Assembly (NCBI GenBank): GCA_964538915.1
Contig: CAZIFB010000003.1
Coordinates: 1-64,000 of the forward strand
From: JAEUHQ01 sp964538915
GTDB taxonomy: Bacteria > Planctomycetota > UBA1135 > UBA2386
Reading direction: 5' to 3'
Length of the DNA stretch: 64,000 nt
Shown here: in pieces, positions 1 through 8,279 of the stretch
How positions within the stretch are numbered: the stretch's first letter is position 1
Layout: every line of letters begins with the position of its first letter
The notes under the pieces: model-generated
What the model was told of the DNA's origin: nothing
Databases searched by the model: none
The model's input: the letters and a program-made list of their open reading frames with translations, nothing else
Program-made: the position numbers and the translations under genes

Positions 1-213
1 GGCGTCGGCGCGGTCGCCCGGGACCGGCGCGCCGGCGTCGGGCAGCAGGTCGCCCAGTTCGGCGCCGTCCTCGTCGTCGCCGGCGGCCCGCGGCGGTTGA
101 GCGAGCGCGGGAGCGGGGTTGGTGCTGCAACGATCGCTTGCAATGTGACAGGTCCGCTCGTGTTCACAATCCTGGGAAGCGGCTGCAGCGGGCTCGCCTG
201 CGCTCCATACCAT
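1..213 (-). CDS. Possible partial reading frame cut by the window edge
   Basis: An open minus-strand frame runs from an ATG at 213 off the left end (71 codons seen). Its last 30 or so codons look coding, with nearly every third position G or C, and read roughly AAGDDEDGAELGDLLPDAG. That stretch loosely resembles the acidic linker between conserved regions of some sigma-70 factors. The first 40 codons are not GC3-biased and contain several Cys and Ser residues, so they may not be translated. This could be a real gene with a poor start, or the tail of a gene whose 5' part was lost at the junction near the vapD-like gene, which is divergent and starts 6 bases away. I do not recognise a family. 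Confidence 0.25.
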   Translation of the reverse strand, partial: MVWSAGEPAAAASQDCEHERTCHIASDRCSTNPAPALAQPPRAAGDDEDGAELGDLLPDAGAPVPGDRADA

Positions 214-219
214 GCGGGA

Positions 220-567
220 ATGGCGAAGTACGCGATCGGGTTCGACCTCGACAACAAGGCGATGACGACGGCGGGGATGACCAAGGCCAAGATCGTCGCC
301 GTGTACCAGAAGGAGCTGCCGAAGGCGTTGGACGCTTGCGGCTTCACGATGCACCTTCAGGGTTCACTCTACGCGACTGGCGACACGGAAGACCCGCTCG
401 CTTCCGTGATCCAGCTTCAGAGTGCTCTGAAGACCTTCGCGCCCACGTTCTGCGCGTACGTGAGCCGCGTCCACGTGTTCCGGATGGAGGACTGGAGCGA
501 CGTGACGCCGCTGATCACGGGCAAGGCTGCGCGCCCGATGACCGACGACGACGTGCCGGTCATCTAG
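220..567 (+). CDS. VapD-family (Cas2-like ribonuclease) protein
   Basis: This 115-residue protein resembles VapD, a small endoribonuclease family with a Cas2-like ferredoxin fold known from Helicobacter and Haemophilus plasmids and islands. The N-terminus YAIGFDLDNKAM is the first strand with the family's acidic residues. GFTMHLQGSLYATGD matches the following strand, and VHVFRMEDWSDVT ends the domain. An upstream in-frame ATG at 97 would add 41 residues of low-quality sequence, so I chose the ATG at 220, where the family normally starts. The ribosome site is weak. No VapX-like antitoxin gene is visible on either side. A hairpin (612-637) and a tRNA-like remnant (643-712) follow. In the family VapD cleaves RNA and can act as a toxin; its activity here is inferred. 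Confidence 0.8.
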   Translation: MAKYAIGFDLDNKAMTTAGMTKAKIVAVYQKELPKALDACGFTMHLQGSLYATGDTEDPLASVIQLQSALKTFAPTFCAYVSRVHVFRMEDWSDVTPLITGKAARPMTDDDVPVI

Positions 568-611
568 TGATCGCGCCGCTCTGGCCCCTGTCTGGGACCC
601 GATGGCAAGCA

Positions 612-637
612 CCACCGCGGCGCGCAACTCGCGGTGG
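612..637. terminator. Perfect 8-bp inverted repeat downstream of the VapD gene
   Basis: CCACCGCG at 612-619 pairs with CGCGGTGG at 630-637 around a 10-base loop. A GATG upstream and CATC just after can extend the pairing past a bulge. There is no T-run, so it is at best an imperfect intrinsic terminator. It lies 45 bases after the VapD stop and only 5 bases before the tRNA-like sequence. Confidence 0.4.
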
Positions 638-642
638 CATCG

Positions 643-712
643 CCGCCCGGTGCGGCAGCGGTCCTCCCTTACAAGGAGGATGTCGGGGGTTCGACTCCCT
701 CCGGGCGTACCA
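643..712 (+). tRNA. tRNA-Val(UAC)-like sequence lacking a normal D-arm (probable remnant)
   Basis: The 3' two thirds are canonical. The anticodon stem CCTCC/GGAGG (663-667, 675-679) encloses loop CTTACAA with anticodon TAC at 670-672. A T-arm with GTTCGACT follows, then 3' acceptor strand CGGGCGT, discriminator A and encoded CCA (710-712). The 5' side fails: CCGCCCG (643-649) pairs with the acceptor except for the first base, and only 13 bases separate it from the anticodon stem where about 19 are needed, so no D-arm can form. It may be a tRNA 3' segment left by integration at a tRNA gene, or a degenerate tRNA. Its position beside a VapD gene fits an attachment-site scar, but no integrase is in view. 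Confidence 0.55.
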
Positions 713-764
713 CGCTTTGCGCGCAGAACAGCGGCCACGCCAGGATTCGCTCCGAACTGCACCG

Positions 765-2066
765 TCAGCCGCCGGCTCGCTCGACGACGAGGTGCGGGAC
801 CTTCGCACGGCCGGCCTGAAGCTCGAACCCGAGCTTGCGCAGCTGAGCTCCCAGTGCGCTCGGCGCCCCGGCCCCAGCCATGAGGTTCCACCGCAGGTGC
901 AGTGAGAACGCCGTGTCGATGCCGCTGCCATCGTAGATCGGCTCGCCCAGGATGCTGCGCAGGGTCTGCGCCAGCTCGGCGACGGTGGTTCTGGGCAGTT
1001 CGATGTCGCCGGCCGTCGCGGCCGTGCGCCCGTGTTGCTCGCGGGGCGCGGGCAGGGGCCCGGCGTCTGCCAGGCGGCGCAGCAGCTGGACCGGGATCTC
1101 GCGTTCCTCCGTCCGCACGCGCAAGCCGAGGCTCTGGACCAACAGGTCGCGCGCGATGCGATGCGCCGATTCGAGCGTCTTGTCCGCGGCGCGCACGTCG
1201 AGATCCCAAGCGCTCTCGTCCAGCACCTGGCCCGGATCGACGAGCTGTTCGTAGTCCACGCCGAAGGCGCCCATCAGCAACTCCGCGGCCGTCACGCCGC
1301 GCGCGCGCCACTCCGTCGGATTCTCCTCCATCACCTGGAACTTGCGCAGGGCGGGGGCGCGCCGGAGCACGGCATATGCGGCGGCGCCCTCCAGCCCCAA
1401 GGGAGCAGCGTCGGCCTTCAGCATCGCCCGCAGCTCGCCGGGATCCTGCGAGAACGCCGCCCCCATGCTCCAGTCGGGCTTCCCGTCCTGTCCGCCCGGT
1501 TCCGTTTCGACGGGCGGAAACGCGACGCTCTCACCCCTCGCCAGCCGCCGCAGCGAGTCCGCCGTGACGTGTGCCGGATGGGTGATTCCCGCGATGCGGC
1601 CTTTGCCGTCGACGACGACGGCCGTGGGCGCACTGCGCACCCAGTAGTCGGACCAGGTGGATCCATCGCGATCGAACGCCACGGTGCCGGCCAGCCCGGT
1701 CTCGTCGCGGAAGGAACGCGCGCCTGCCTCGCCCTCGTTGGAGACGACCAGCGCCACGATGTCGCGGTCCGATCGCAGTTCCGCCAGGAGCTCGCCGAAT
1801 TTCGGCGCCAGGGCACGGCAGGGTCCGCACCAGCCCGCGCTGAACTCGATCAGCACGACCTTGCCACGATGGTCGGCGAGCTGCGGCGCTTCGACGGAGC
1901 CCTTCTCGGCCAAGGCGCCCTCCATCGTCCACGGCGGCGCGAGGTCGCCGACCTTCGGTGCACGCTTCGCCCAGTATCGATCGGCAGCGGCATCGGGCGG
2001 GACAGCTGACTGTGCAGCGACTGCAGGAGGCAGGAACAGTGCGGCTCCAACCAGGATCATCCGCAT
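765..2066 (-). CDS. Secreted thioredoxin-like protein fused to a DUF3738 domain
   Basis: The product has 433 residues. A signal peptide (about 1-19, ending AVAAQ) is followed by a TlpA/thioredoxin domain (about 35-175) with the redox motif WCGPC at 79-83 and the cis-Pro segment SAPTAVVVDG. The C-terminal part (about 255-430) matches the DUF3738/TIGR03435 'soil-associated' domain: ARDLLVQSLGLRVRTEERE, then VAELAQTLRSILGEPIYDG and a final LGFELQAGRAKVPHLVVE. It probably acts outside the cytoplasmic membrane in thiol-disulfide chemistry or sensing. The role of DUF3738 is unknown. The start is the first of two close ATG codons, with GGAG about 9 bases upstream. It is transcribed away from the tRNA-like site and shares its strand with the secreted protein upstream. 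Confidence 0.85.
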   Translation of the reverse strand: MRMILVGAALFLPPAVAAQSAVPPDAAADRYWAKRAPKVGDLAPPWTMEGALAEKGSVEAPQLADHRGKVVLIEFSAGWCGPCRALAPKFGELLAELRSDRDIVALVVSNEGEAGARSFRDETGLAGTVAFDRDGSTWSDYWVRSAPTAVVVDGKGRIAGITHPAHVTADSLRRLARGESVAFPPVETEPGGQDGKPDWSMGAAFSQDPGELRAMLKADAAPLGLEGAAAYAVLRRAPALRKFQVMEENPTEWRARGVTAAELLMGAFGVDYEQLVDPGQVLDESAWDLDVRAADKTLESAHRIARDLLVQSLGLRVRTEEREIPVQLLRRLADAGPLPAPREQHGRTAATAGDIELPRTTVAELAQTLRSILGEPIYDGSGIDTAFSLHLRWNLMAGAGAPSALGAQLRKLGFELQAGRAKVPHLVVERAGG

Positions 2067-2206
2067 CGGTGAAAACTCCGGCGAAGAGAGAGAGTGAGAG
2101 GCGGGGGCGCGCTCCAGACGTGCCCCTCGGCGCCGAACTCCACGGCGACGCGCGCCGCCGACCCTGCTCCGTGCCCCTCACGTCCCCGAAGCGAACCGCA
2201 GCCCGC

Positions 2207-3250
2207 TCACTGGTGCTCGAACAGCATCACCAGGCCGAAGCGCGCATAGACGTTGCCGAGGGCTGCATCCGCGGCGCCCTGTCCGATCACGAGGACGTTC
2301 GCCGGGAGGATGCCGCACGTCACCTGCGCGGCGTTCGAAGCGGTGAGACCGCCGACGACGCCGAAGTCGGCCGCGGCGACCTGCGCTGTGACCACCTGGT
2401 GGTACCACGTGATGCTGTTCGGCACGGAGAAGGCCATCGCGGCGCTTCCGGACGCGTTTGCGATGAACGGGACGACCGCCGCGTTCGCGAGCGCGATCTG
2501 GCCGACGCACTCCGGATCGACACCGGGAACCCACGGCGTGAGCGGGAACGTGCTCGCCGGCATCGCATCGAGCGTGGCGAAGAACATGCCGATCCCGTTG
2601 GGCACCAGGTTCGTCACCGTCGCGCGGTACACGTCGCCCACCTGGGTCGGATCGGCCGTCAACCTCGTCCGAAGCATCGTCGACGAGAGGCAGCCCTGCT
2701 GGCCGTTCACCACCGGCGACACGAACGACGCACGATCGACGTAGTAGATGAAGGAGCCGTTGCCGTTGCTGTTGCCCGAGATGCGCAGCTCGACGACGAG
2801 GTTGCCGCCCGCATACACGAACGGCGTGCTCAGCGGCACCATGACGGGAGCGCCACCGGGCGACGACGGCAGGCTCGGCAACACGAACGGCGCTGGACCG
2901 AACACGGTGACCGGCGGCGCGGAGTAGTTCGTGTCGAGCGCACCCGAGAACGTGTCCGACGTGCGGTTCGTGTAGCCCATGCGCACTTCGAGCTGGAGCG
3001 TGCAGCCCGTCGTCGCCTGCACACCGTCCTGACGGAATCCGACCGCGGTGATCGAGTGGCCGACCGGCACTGCCAGGTCCCACCCTTCGAGACCGATCAT
3101 CATGCGGCTGATGCCGTACCCGAACGGGGCCTGTGGCTCGCCGAACGCGCCGTTCGGCACGGTGGCATGGTCGCTCGGGAACACGGCGGTCGTCTGAGCG
3201 ATGGCCGAAGCAGCGAGAAAGAGCGTTGCGAGGAAGCGTTGGGAGTGCAT
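2207..3250 (-). CDS. Secreted protein with Planctomycetota-type C-terminal module
   Basis: The 347-residue protein has a signal peptide (MHSQRFLATLFLAASAIAQ). It is rich in Ala, Gly, Thr and Asn with beta-strand-like alternation, and I recognise no catalytic motif. The final 130 residues or so resemble the C-terminal modules of the genes at 45754, 50086 and 56495: a conserved Cys, then blocks of the form VPNSITWYHQVV with Gln after a Pro-rich strand. The reading frame stays open upstream to 3439, but the signal peptide fixes the start at ATG 3250. It probably is an extracellular or envelope protein. It is divergent from the ECF sigma factor gene, with 119 bases between them that must hold both promoters. 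Confidence 0.7.
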   Translation of the reverse strand: MHSQRFLATLFLAASAIAQTTAVFPSDHATVPNGAFGEPQAPFGYGISRMMIGLEGWDLAVPVGHSITAVGFRQDGVQATTGCTLQLEVRMGYTNRTSDTFSGALDTNYSAPPVTVFGPAPFVLPSLPSSPGGAPVMVPLSTPFVYAGGNLVVELRISGNSNGNGSFIYYVDRASFVSPVVNGQQGCLSSTMLRTRLTADPTQVGDVYRATVTNLVPNGIGMFFATLDAMPASTFPLTPWVPGVDPECVGQIALANAAVVPFIANASGSAAMAFSVPNSITWYHQVVTAQVAAADFGVVGGLTASNAAQVTCGILPANVLVIGQGAADAALGNVYARFGLVMLFEHQ

Positions 3251-3369
3251 GAGCCGGAACTGCGGACCGCGGCGGCCCGATTGCCAACCGCACGCAGAGG
3301 CGTGACACTGCGCAGGAGGTTGGAACGTCCTCCCGTCCGCGACATGGCGCCGCCGCGCGACCTTTTCTC

Positions 3370-3960
3370 GTGACCGATCGCAATCCGCCCCGCAGTCGCA
3401 CCCGACGGCCCGCCTCTCCGGCCGATGACCCGCGAGCATTGCTCGCCAGCCACGTGCCGGAGTTGCGGTCGTTCGTCAGGGCACGCATGACGGCGCGGTT
3501 GCGGCGCTTCGAGCAGAGCAGCGACCTCGTGCAGAGTGTCTGCCGGGAAGCGCTCGAGGATCGAGGCTTCGAGTTCCGCAGTGCGCCGGAGTTCCGCGCC
3601 TGGCTGTGGGTGACCGCGCTCAACAAGCTGCGCGATCGTCTTCGCTACGCCGGCGCGGCGAAGCGCGACGCCGCGCGCGAGGATCGGGACTCCGACACGG
3701 GTGCACCGCACGAGGTCGCCGGCCCGGACCGTTCGCCGAGCGAAGCCGCGGCGGCGAAGGAGGAGGCGGCCCTGCTCGAACGCGCGTTCGCCGAACTTCC
3801 CGACGACCAGCGCAAGGTGCTCGAGCTGTCGCACATGCAGGGCATGAGCCATGCGGCGATCGGCGAACGCATCGGTCGAACCGAACTCGCGGTGCGCAGC
3901 CTCGTCTATCGCGCGATGGCACGCCTGTCGACGCTGCTGATCGGCGCGAACCGCCCATGA
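3370..3960 (+). CDS. ECF-type RNA polymerase sigma factor
   Basis: The 196-residue protein begins at GTG 3370. Region 2 spans about residues 25-95, with SSDLVQSVCREALED (the DLVQ segment that binds core polymerase) and FRAWLWVTALNKLRDRLRY (promoter melting and -10 recognition). Region 4 (about 135-190) has LPDDQRKVLELSHMQGMSH and a helix-turn-helix IGERIGRTELAVRSLVYRA. A hydrophilic linker of about 40 residues joins them. It overlaps the downstream kinase gene by 4 bases (ATGA), so the two are translationally coupled. ECF factors paired with a membrane Ser/Thr kinase carrying repeats are common in Planctomycetota. Phosphorylation-linked control is inferred from that pattern. Confidence 0.9.
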   Translation: MTDRNPPRSRTRRPASPADDPRALLASHVPELRSFVRARMTARLRRFEQSSDLVQSVCREALEDRGFEFRSAPEFRAWLWVTALNKLRDRLRYAGAAKRDAAREDRDSDTGAPHEVAGPDRSPSEAAAAKEEAALLERAFAELPDDQRKVLELSHMQGMSHAAIGERIGRTELAVRSLVYRAMARLSTLLIGANRP

Positions 3961-6443
3961 GCGTCGAGTTCGTCGAGGCGACGCTGGCGGATTGCCTCGC
4001 CGCCGCGGACGTCGCCGCCGCGATCGACGCAGCGTGCATGCGCCACCCCGAGCACGCGGCCGGCCTGCGCGCCCGCTACGACGCCCTCGTCGCGACGGGC
4101 CTGCTCTCGGCGCGAGACGGCCCGCGCGCGCGCGAACGGTTCGCCGGCTATCGATTGCGAGAAGTACTCGGCCACGGCGGCATGGGCGTCGTGTACGCCG
4201 CGGAGGCGCCGAACGGCGACCCAGTGGCTCTCAAGCTGATGCAACCGGGACTGTCGTGGCTGCCGGGGCGGCGCGAACGCTTCGCGCGCGAAGCGGCGGT
4301 GCTCGCCCGCCTGCAGCACGACGGGATCGTGCGCATCGTCGACTTCGGCGAGCGCGACGGCGTGCCGTTCCTGGCGATGGAGCGGATCGAAGGCGCGTCG
4401 CTCGCCGACTGGCTGGACCGGGCGCGCGAGCACGCGGACGACCCCGCCGCACTCACCGGCCGCGCCCTGTGGCAGTTCGTCGGCGGACGCGGCGACGCGC
4501 TCCCGGCGCTGTTCGCGGAAACGTGGACGACGACCGCCGTGCAGATCGTGCGTCGCGTCGCGGCAGCACTCGCGCATGCGCACGACCGCGGCGTTCTGCA
4601 CCGCGACGTCAAGCCGTCGAACGTACTCGTCACGCCGAACGGACGCGTCGTGCTGATCGACTTCGGCCTCGCCCGCGACGCCGACGCAACGACGATCACC
4701 GGCTCGGGCGCGAACCTCGGCTCGCTGCCGTACATGCCGCCGGAAGTGCTCGGCGGGAGCGGCGAGCACGCGGCGCCCACTCTCGACGTCTACTCCGCGG
4801 GCGTACTCCTGCACGAACTGCTGGCGCTGCGCGCTCCGTTCGCGGGCGACAACGGCGAAGCGCTGCGCGCCGCGATCCTCGCCGCGGACCCCGCGCCACT
4901 GCGCAACGGTCGACGCGACATCGGCAAGGACCTCGCAACCGTCTGCGCGACCGCCATGGCGCCCGAGCCGCAGGTGCGCTACCGCGACGCGGCTGCGTTC
5001 GCCGCCGACCTCGACGCCGTCCAGTCGATGCGCGAGATCGCGGCGCGACCGGCTCCGGCGTGGCGGCGCTGGCGACGCGCGGCGCGGCGCCGACCGCTGG
5101 CAGCAGCCGGCGTGCTCGCGCTGCTCCTGGCAATGCCGATCGGCGGCGCCGCGGCAGTGCACACTTGGCGTCACGCCGACGAACTCGCGATCGGTGCCGC
5201 ACAGGTGCGCCTCGATCAGTACGAGGAGGAACTCACCGCCGGCTTCCTCGCGATGGAACACCGCCGACCCGGCGACGCACTCGCGGCGTTCACTCGCGCG
5301 GCGACGCTGGCGGACGGCGACACGCTCGCGCTGGCGGGTCGGATGATGCTGCACCTCGACGCCGGCGATGCTGCGGCGGTGATCGGGCTCGCGAACGACG
5401 AACTGCTGCAGGTGCCGGGCCTCGGCGAACTCGTTGCGCAGGCCCACGAGAAGCGCGGCGACACGGCGCGGGCGGACGAAGTGCGGCGCGGACTGGCACC
5501 GGCCACCGAACCAGTCGACCTGTTCCTGCTCGGCCGAGCGATGCTGCAGCGCAACGAACGCGTGCGCGACGCCGCCGCGTTCGTCGCCGCCCACGAACTC
5601 GTCGAGCGCGCGATCGCCAGGTCTCCGCGGCCCCGACTGCTCTTCTACTGCGAGTGTGTGCATGCGGCGTGGCACGCCGGCGACGCCAAGGCGGTCGCCC
5701 GCGCGAACGAGGCACTGGCGCGGCACTGGCCGGAGTCGCTGCGCGCAGCGTTCTGGATCGCGTTCGGCCGGGAACGCCTCGATCCAGACGGTGCTGCCGC
5801 CGCGTATCGGGCGATCCTCGCGCGTGAGCCCGGGTTCACGCCGGCGCGGCGCAACCTGGCGATCCTCCTGCAACCCCGCGACCCGGCGGCGGCGCTGGCC
5901 GCCGCCGAGAGCCTGATCGCCCTGTCGCCTGACAACGTGGACGGGTGGTTCGAATCGGGCATGGCGCTCGAGAGGCTCGGCGACGCAACGCGCGCCGAGA
6001 CCGCGTACCGGCGAGTGATCGAACTCGATCGCGACAACGGACCGGCGCTCGGCAACCTCGGTCGTCTGATGAAGCAGAAAGGCGAGCTGACGGTCGCCGA
6101 GGATCTCATGCGTCGCGCGGTCGCCCTCGAGCCGCGGCGCCCGGCTCTCCATCTCAACCTCGCCAACCTGCTGCTGGAGCGCGGGGACTTCGCCGGCGCG
6201 GTCGCGAGTTCGCGCGCGGCGATCTCTGCGGACGGAACCTTCGTGCCTGGGCGCCGCCAACTGGTGCGAGCACTGATGGGCCAAGGCGACCGCGACGGAG
6301 CGCGGGCCGCGATGCAGGACGCAATCGACCTCGACCCGAGGGGAGCCGAGACGCACACGCTGGCCTCGCAACTCTTCGACGATCTGGGCGACGCCGCGGC
6401 GAAGGCGCGGGAAGAGGCCAGGTTCGCCGCTGCAGTGAGGTGA
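3957..6443 (+). CDS. Membrane Ser/Thr protein kinase with C-terminal TPR-like region
   Basis: The 828-residue product has a short N-terminal helical part (1-60), then a PknB-type kinase. The glycine loop is LGHGGMGVVY (71-80), the catalytic Lys lies in VALKLM (K93), the catalytic loop is HRDVKPSN (215-222), DFG is at 235-237, and PPE (261-263) replaces the usual APE. A single transmembrane segment near residues 393-415 (LAAAGVLALLLAMPIGGAAA) separates it from a long alpha-helical region with several tetratricopeptide-like repeats near the end (for example ALGNLGRLMKQKGELTVAED). The kinase should face the cytoplasm. The unusually long stretch between the hinge and catalytic loop (residues 150-200) is an insertion. 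The ATG overlaps the sigma factor stop codon. Confidence 0.9.
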   Translation: MSVEFVEATLADCLAAADVAAAIDAACMRHPEHAAGLRARYDALVATGLLSARDGPRARERFAGYRLREVLGHGGMGVVYAAEAPNGDPVALKLMQPGLSWLPGRRERFAREAAVLARLQHDGIVRIVDFGERDGVPFLAMERIEGASLADWLDRAREHADDPAALTGRALWQFVGGRGDALPALFAETWTTTAVQIVRRVAAALAHAHDRGVLHRDVKPSNVLVTPNGRVVLIDFGLARDADATTITGSGANLGSLPYMPPEVLGGSGEHAAPTLDVYSAGVLLHELLALRAPFAGDNGEALRAAILAADPAPLRNGRRDIGKDLATVCATAMAPEPQVRYRDAAAFAADLDAVQSMREIAARPAPAWRRWRRAARRRPLAAAGVLALLLAMPIGGAAAVHTWRHADELAIGAAQVRLDQYEEELTAGFLAMEHRRPGDALAAFTRAATLADGDTLALAGRMMLHLDAGDAAAVIGLANDELLQVPGLGELVAQAHEKRGDTARADEVRRGLAPATEPVDLFLLGRAMLQRNERVRDAAAFVAAHELVERAIARSPRPRLLFYCECVHAAWHAGDAKAVARANEALARHWPESLRAAFWIAFGRERLDPDGAAAAYRAILAREPGFTPARRNLAILLQPRDPAAALAAAESLIALSPDNVDGWFESGMALERLGDATRAETAYRRVIELDRDNGPALGNLGRLMKQKGELTVAEDLMRRAVALEPRRPALHLNLANLLLERGDFAGAVASSRAAISADGTFVPGRRQLVRALMGQGDRDGARAAMQDAIDLDPRGAETHTLASQLFDDLGDAAAKAREEARFAAAVR

Positions 6444-6530
6444 CCGTTCGCGAACGACGGTCCCGACGTCGGCGCATGCTTGACCCGCGCCGCACGATCG
6501 CCGAGCCTCGGCCGACCGGAGGAACGCGCC

Positions 6531-8255
6531 ATGGGGAACGGAGAACGAAGCCCGCGCCAGCTGATCCTGTGCTGTGACGGCACGAACAACACACTGACCG
6601 GCGGGGCCAAGGACACCAACGTCCTGCGCCTGTTCGAACGCTTGCGCGCGACGGACGACGGACGACGCGTTCTCTACTACGACCCCGGCGTCGGCACCGC
6701 CGACGAGCTGCCGCCGACGGACGCGGTGCAGTGGATGCGGCGCAAGTGGGACCGGCTGTCGGGGCTCGCGTCCGGACAGGGCGTCTTCGAGAACATCTCG
6801 CAGGCGTACTCGTTCCTCATGCGCGAGTGGCGCGAAGGTGATTCGGTCTGGCTCTTCGGCTTCTCACGCGGCGCGTTCACTGCGCGCAGCATCGCCGGCA
6901 TCGTGCACCTGTTCGGCATCGTGCGGCCGGAGCACCGGGCGCTGCTCCCGACGCTGATGCGGATCTACTTCTCGAGCAAGGACGGTTCGACGCTCGCGAT
7001 GCGGGCGATCCGACGGATCGCGCAGGCCCTGAGTTACCGCGACCCTGGCCAACGACGCGACCGCGCCGCCGAGCAGGTTCGCGAACTCTTCACGACACCG
7101 GCCGGTCGCACGGCCGCCGTGCACTTCGTGGGCGTCTGGGACACGGTCGAGTCGGTCGGACTGCCGGGCTTCGGACTGCACATCAGCAGCCAGGCGACGA
7201 TCAGGGCGAAGCGCATCCAACACGTCCGTCACGCGCTGTCGCTCGACGAGCACCGTTGGCCCTTCCTGCCGCGGCTCTACGACGACGAGGACTTCGGCGA
7301 TGCGAAGCACCCGGGGGCCGACCACGGCGCGGCGCAGTCGATGCGGCAGGTCTGGTTTCGCGGTGTGCACAGCGACGTCGGCGGCGGCTACGACGCCGAC
7401 GCCGCGGCGCTGTCGGATGCGGCGCTGCAATGGATGCTCGCCGAAGCGAACGCGTGCGGCCTCGCTTGCCCGCCCGAGACCGACGCGAAGCCGCGAACCG
7501 CCCGGCAGGTCGCGCACGACCCGCTGCACGAGACGCCGTGGTGGGCGGTGACCGGAATGACGGTGCGCGCCACGGCCCCGCGGGGCCGCGCGACGGCGAT
7601 CGGAACCGCGCACGAATCGGTCCAGAGCGGCCACGCACGCTCGATGTGGAGCGAACGCCGCCCGATCCTCCCGTTGCTCGTCGCTGCGACGGGAGGAGCC
7701 CTCGCGCTGGTGCTGTCGGGCTACATGCTGATGCCCGCGGGCGGATGGCGCGGCTTCCACGCGTTCGCCACCACGCCGTCGCAGTGGGTCGAAGCAATGG
7801 TCATCGCGAAGAACCTGGCGGTGGCGCAGGCGACGACCTGGTTCGACGCGCGCGGAGCCTTCGATGTCGCATCGGAGGACGGCGCGTGCCCAAGGCGCGC
7901 GCTGCTCTTCGACATGGCATTCATCGCCGCCTACGCGTACGTGCTGGCGCGGCTGTGCAGCCGCGCGTTCGCGCGACGGTTCACGTGGCGCGAAGTCGAC
8001 GGGCTGCCCCCGAAGCTGCGCCTGCTCGGCTTCTCGCTGTCGACGCTCGTCGCCGGCGACTTCGTCGAGAACGTCCTGGGGATCGCCGCCTTCTCGTGCG
8101 GGCGCGGCGTGTTCGGCCAGGGCTTCCTGTGCCTGGGCGCGTTCGGCTCGTTCGCGAAGTTCGTCGGCTTCGCGGGTTGCGTCGCGCTCATCGTGCTCGG
8201 CTGGTCGATGCCGGGCTCCCTCGTTCGCAGAGCGCCGAGAAGCGACGCGCACTGA
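6531..8255 (+). CDS. DUF2235 alpha/beta hydrolase with four C-terminal membrane segments
   Basis: The 574-residue protein opens with LILCCDGTNNT, the DUF2235 signature strand, and has GFSRGAF (110-116) with the nucleophile Ser112. HSDVGGGY carries the conserved Asp-Val-Gly of the family. DUF2235 proteins include Tle1-type phospholipase effectors. The last 200 residues or so hold about four hydrophobic segments (near PLLVAATGGALALVL, DMAFIAAYAYVLA, FSLSTLVAGDFVE and FVGFAGCVALIVLGW), which free effectors normally lack, so it is probably membrane anchored and acts on lipid there. A TTG at 6480 is in frame, but ATG 6531 has GGAGG at good spacing. No type VI secretion genes are nearby. Confidence 0.8.
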   Translation: MGNGERSPRQLILCCDGTNNTLTGGAKDTNVLRLFERLRATDDGRRVLYYDPGVGTADELPPTDAVQWMRRKWDRLSGLASGQGVFENISQAYSFLMREWREGDSVWLFGFSRGAFTARSIAGIVHLFGIVRPEHRALLPTLMRIYFSSKDGSTLAMRAIRRIAQALSYRDPGQRRDRAAEQVRELFTTPAGRTAAVHFVGVWDTVESVGLPGFGLHISSQATIRAKRIQHVRHALSLDEHRWPFLPRLYDDEDFGDAKHPGADHGAAQSMRQVWFRGVHSDVGGGYDADAAALSDAALQWMLAEANACGLACPPETDAKPRTARQVAHDPLHETPWWAVTGMTVRATAPRGRATAIGTAHESVQSGHARSMWSERRPILPLLVAATGGALALVLSGYMLMPAGGWRGFHAFATTPSQWVEAMVIAKNLAVAQATTWFDARGAFDVASEDGACPRRALLFDMAFIAAYAYVLARLCSRAFARRFTWREVDGLPPKLRLLGFSLSTLVAGDFVENVLGIAAFSCGRGVFGQGFLCLGAFGSFAKFVGFAGCVALIVLGWSMPGSLVRRAPRSDAH

Positions 8256-8279
8256 CGTCGCCGGCCGAACGTCGGTCCG

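Noticed and set aside
97..219. An upstream start for the VapD gene adding 41 residues
   Set aside because: VapD proteins begin with the YAIGFDLD strand; the extra residues are not conserved in the family as I know it.
8256..8279. A bidirectional terminator between the DUF2235 and lipoprotein genes
   Set aside because: Pairing is imperfect and short, with no T-run on either strand.
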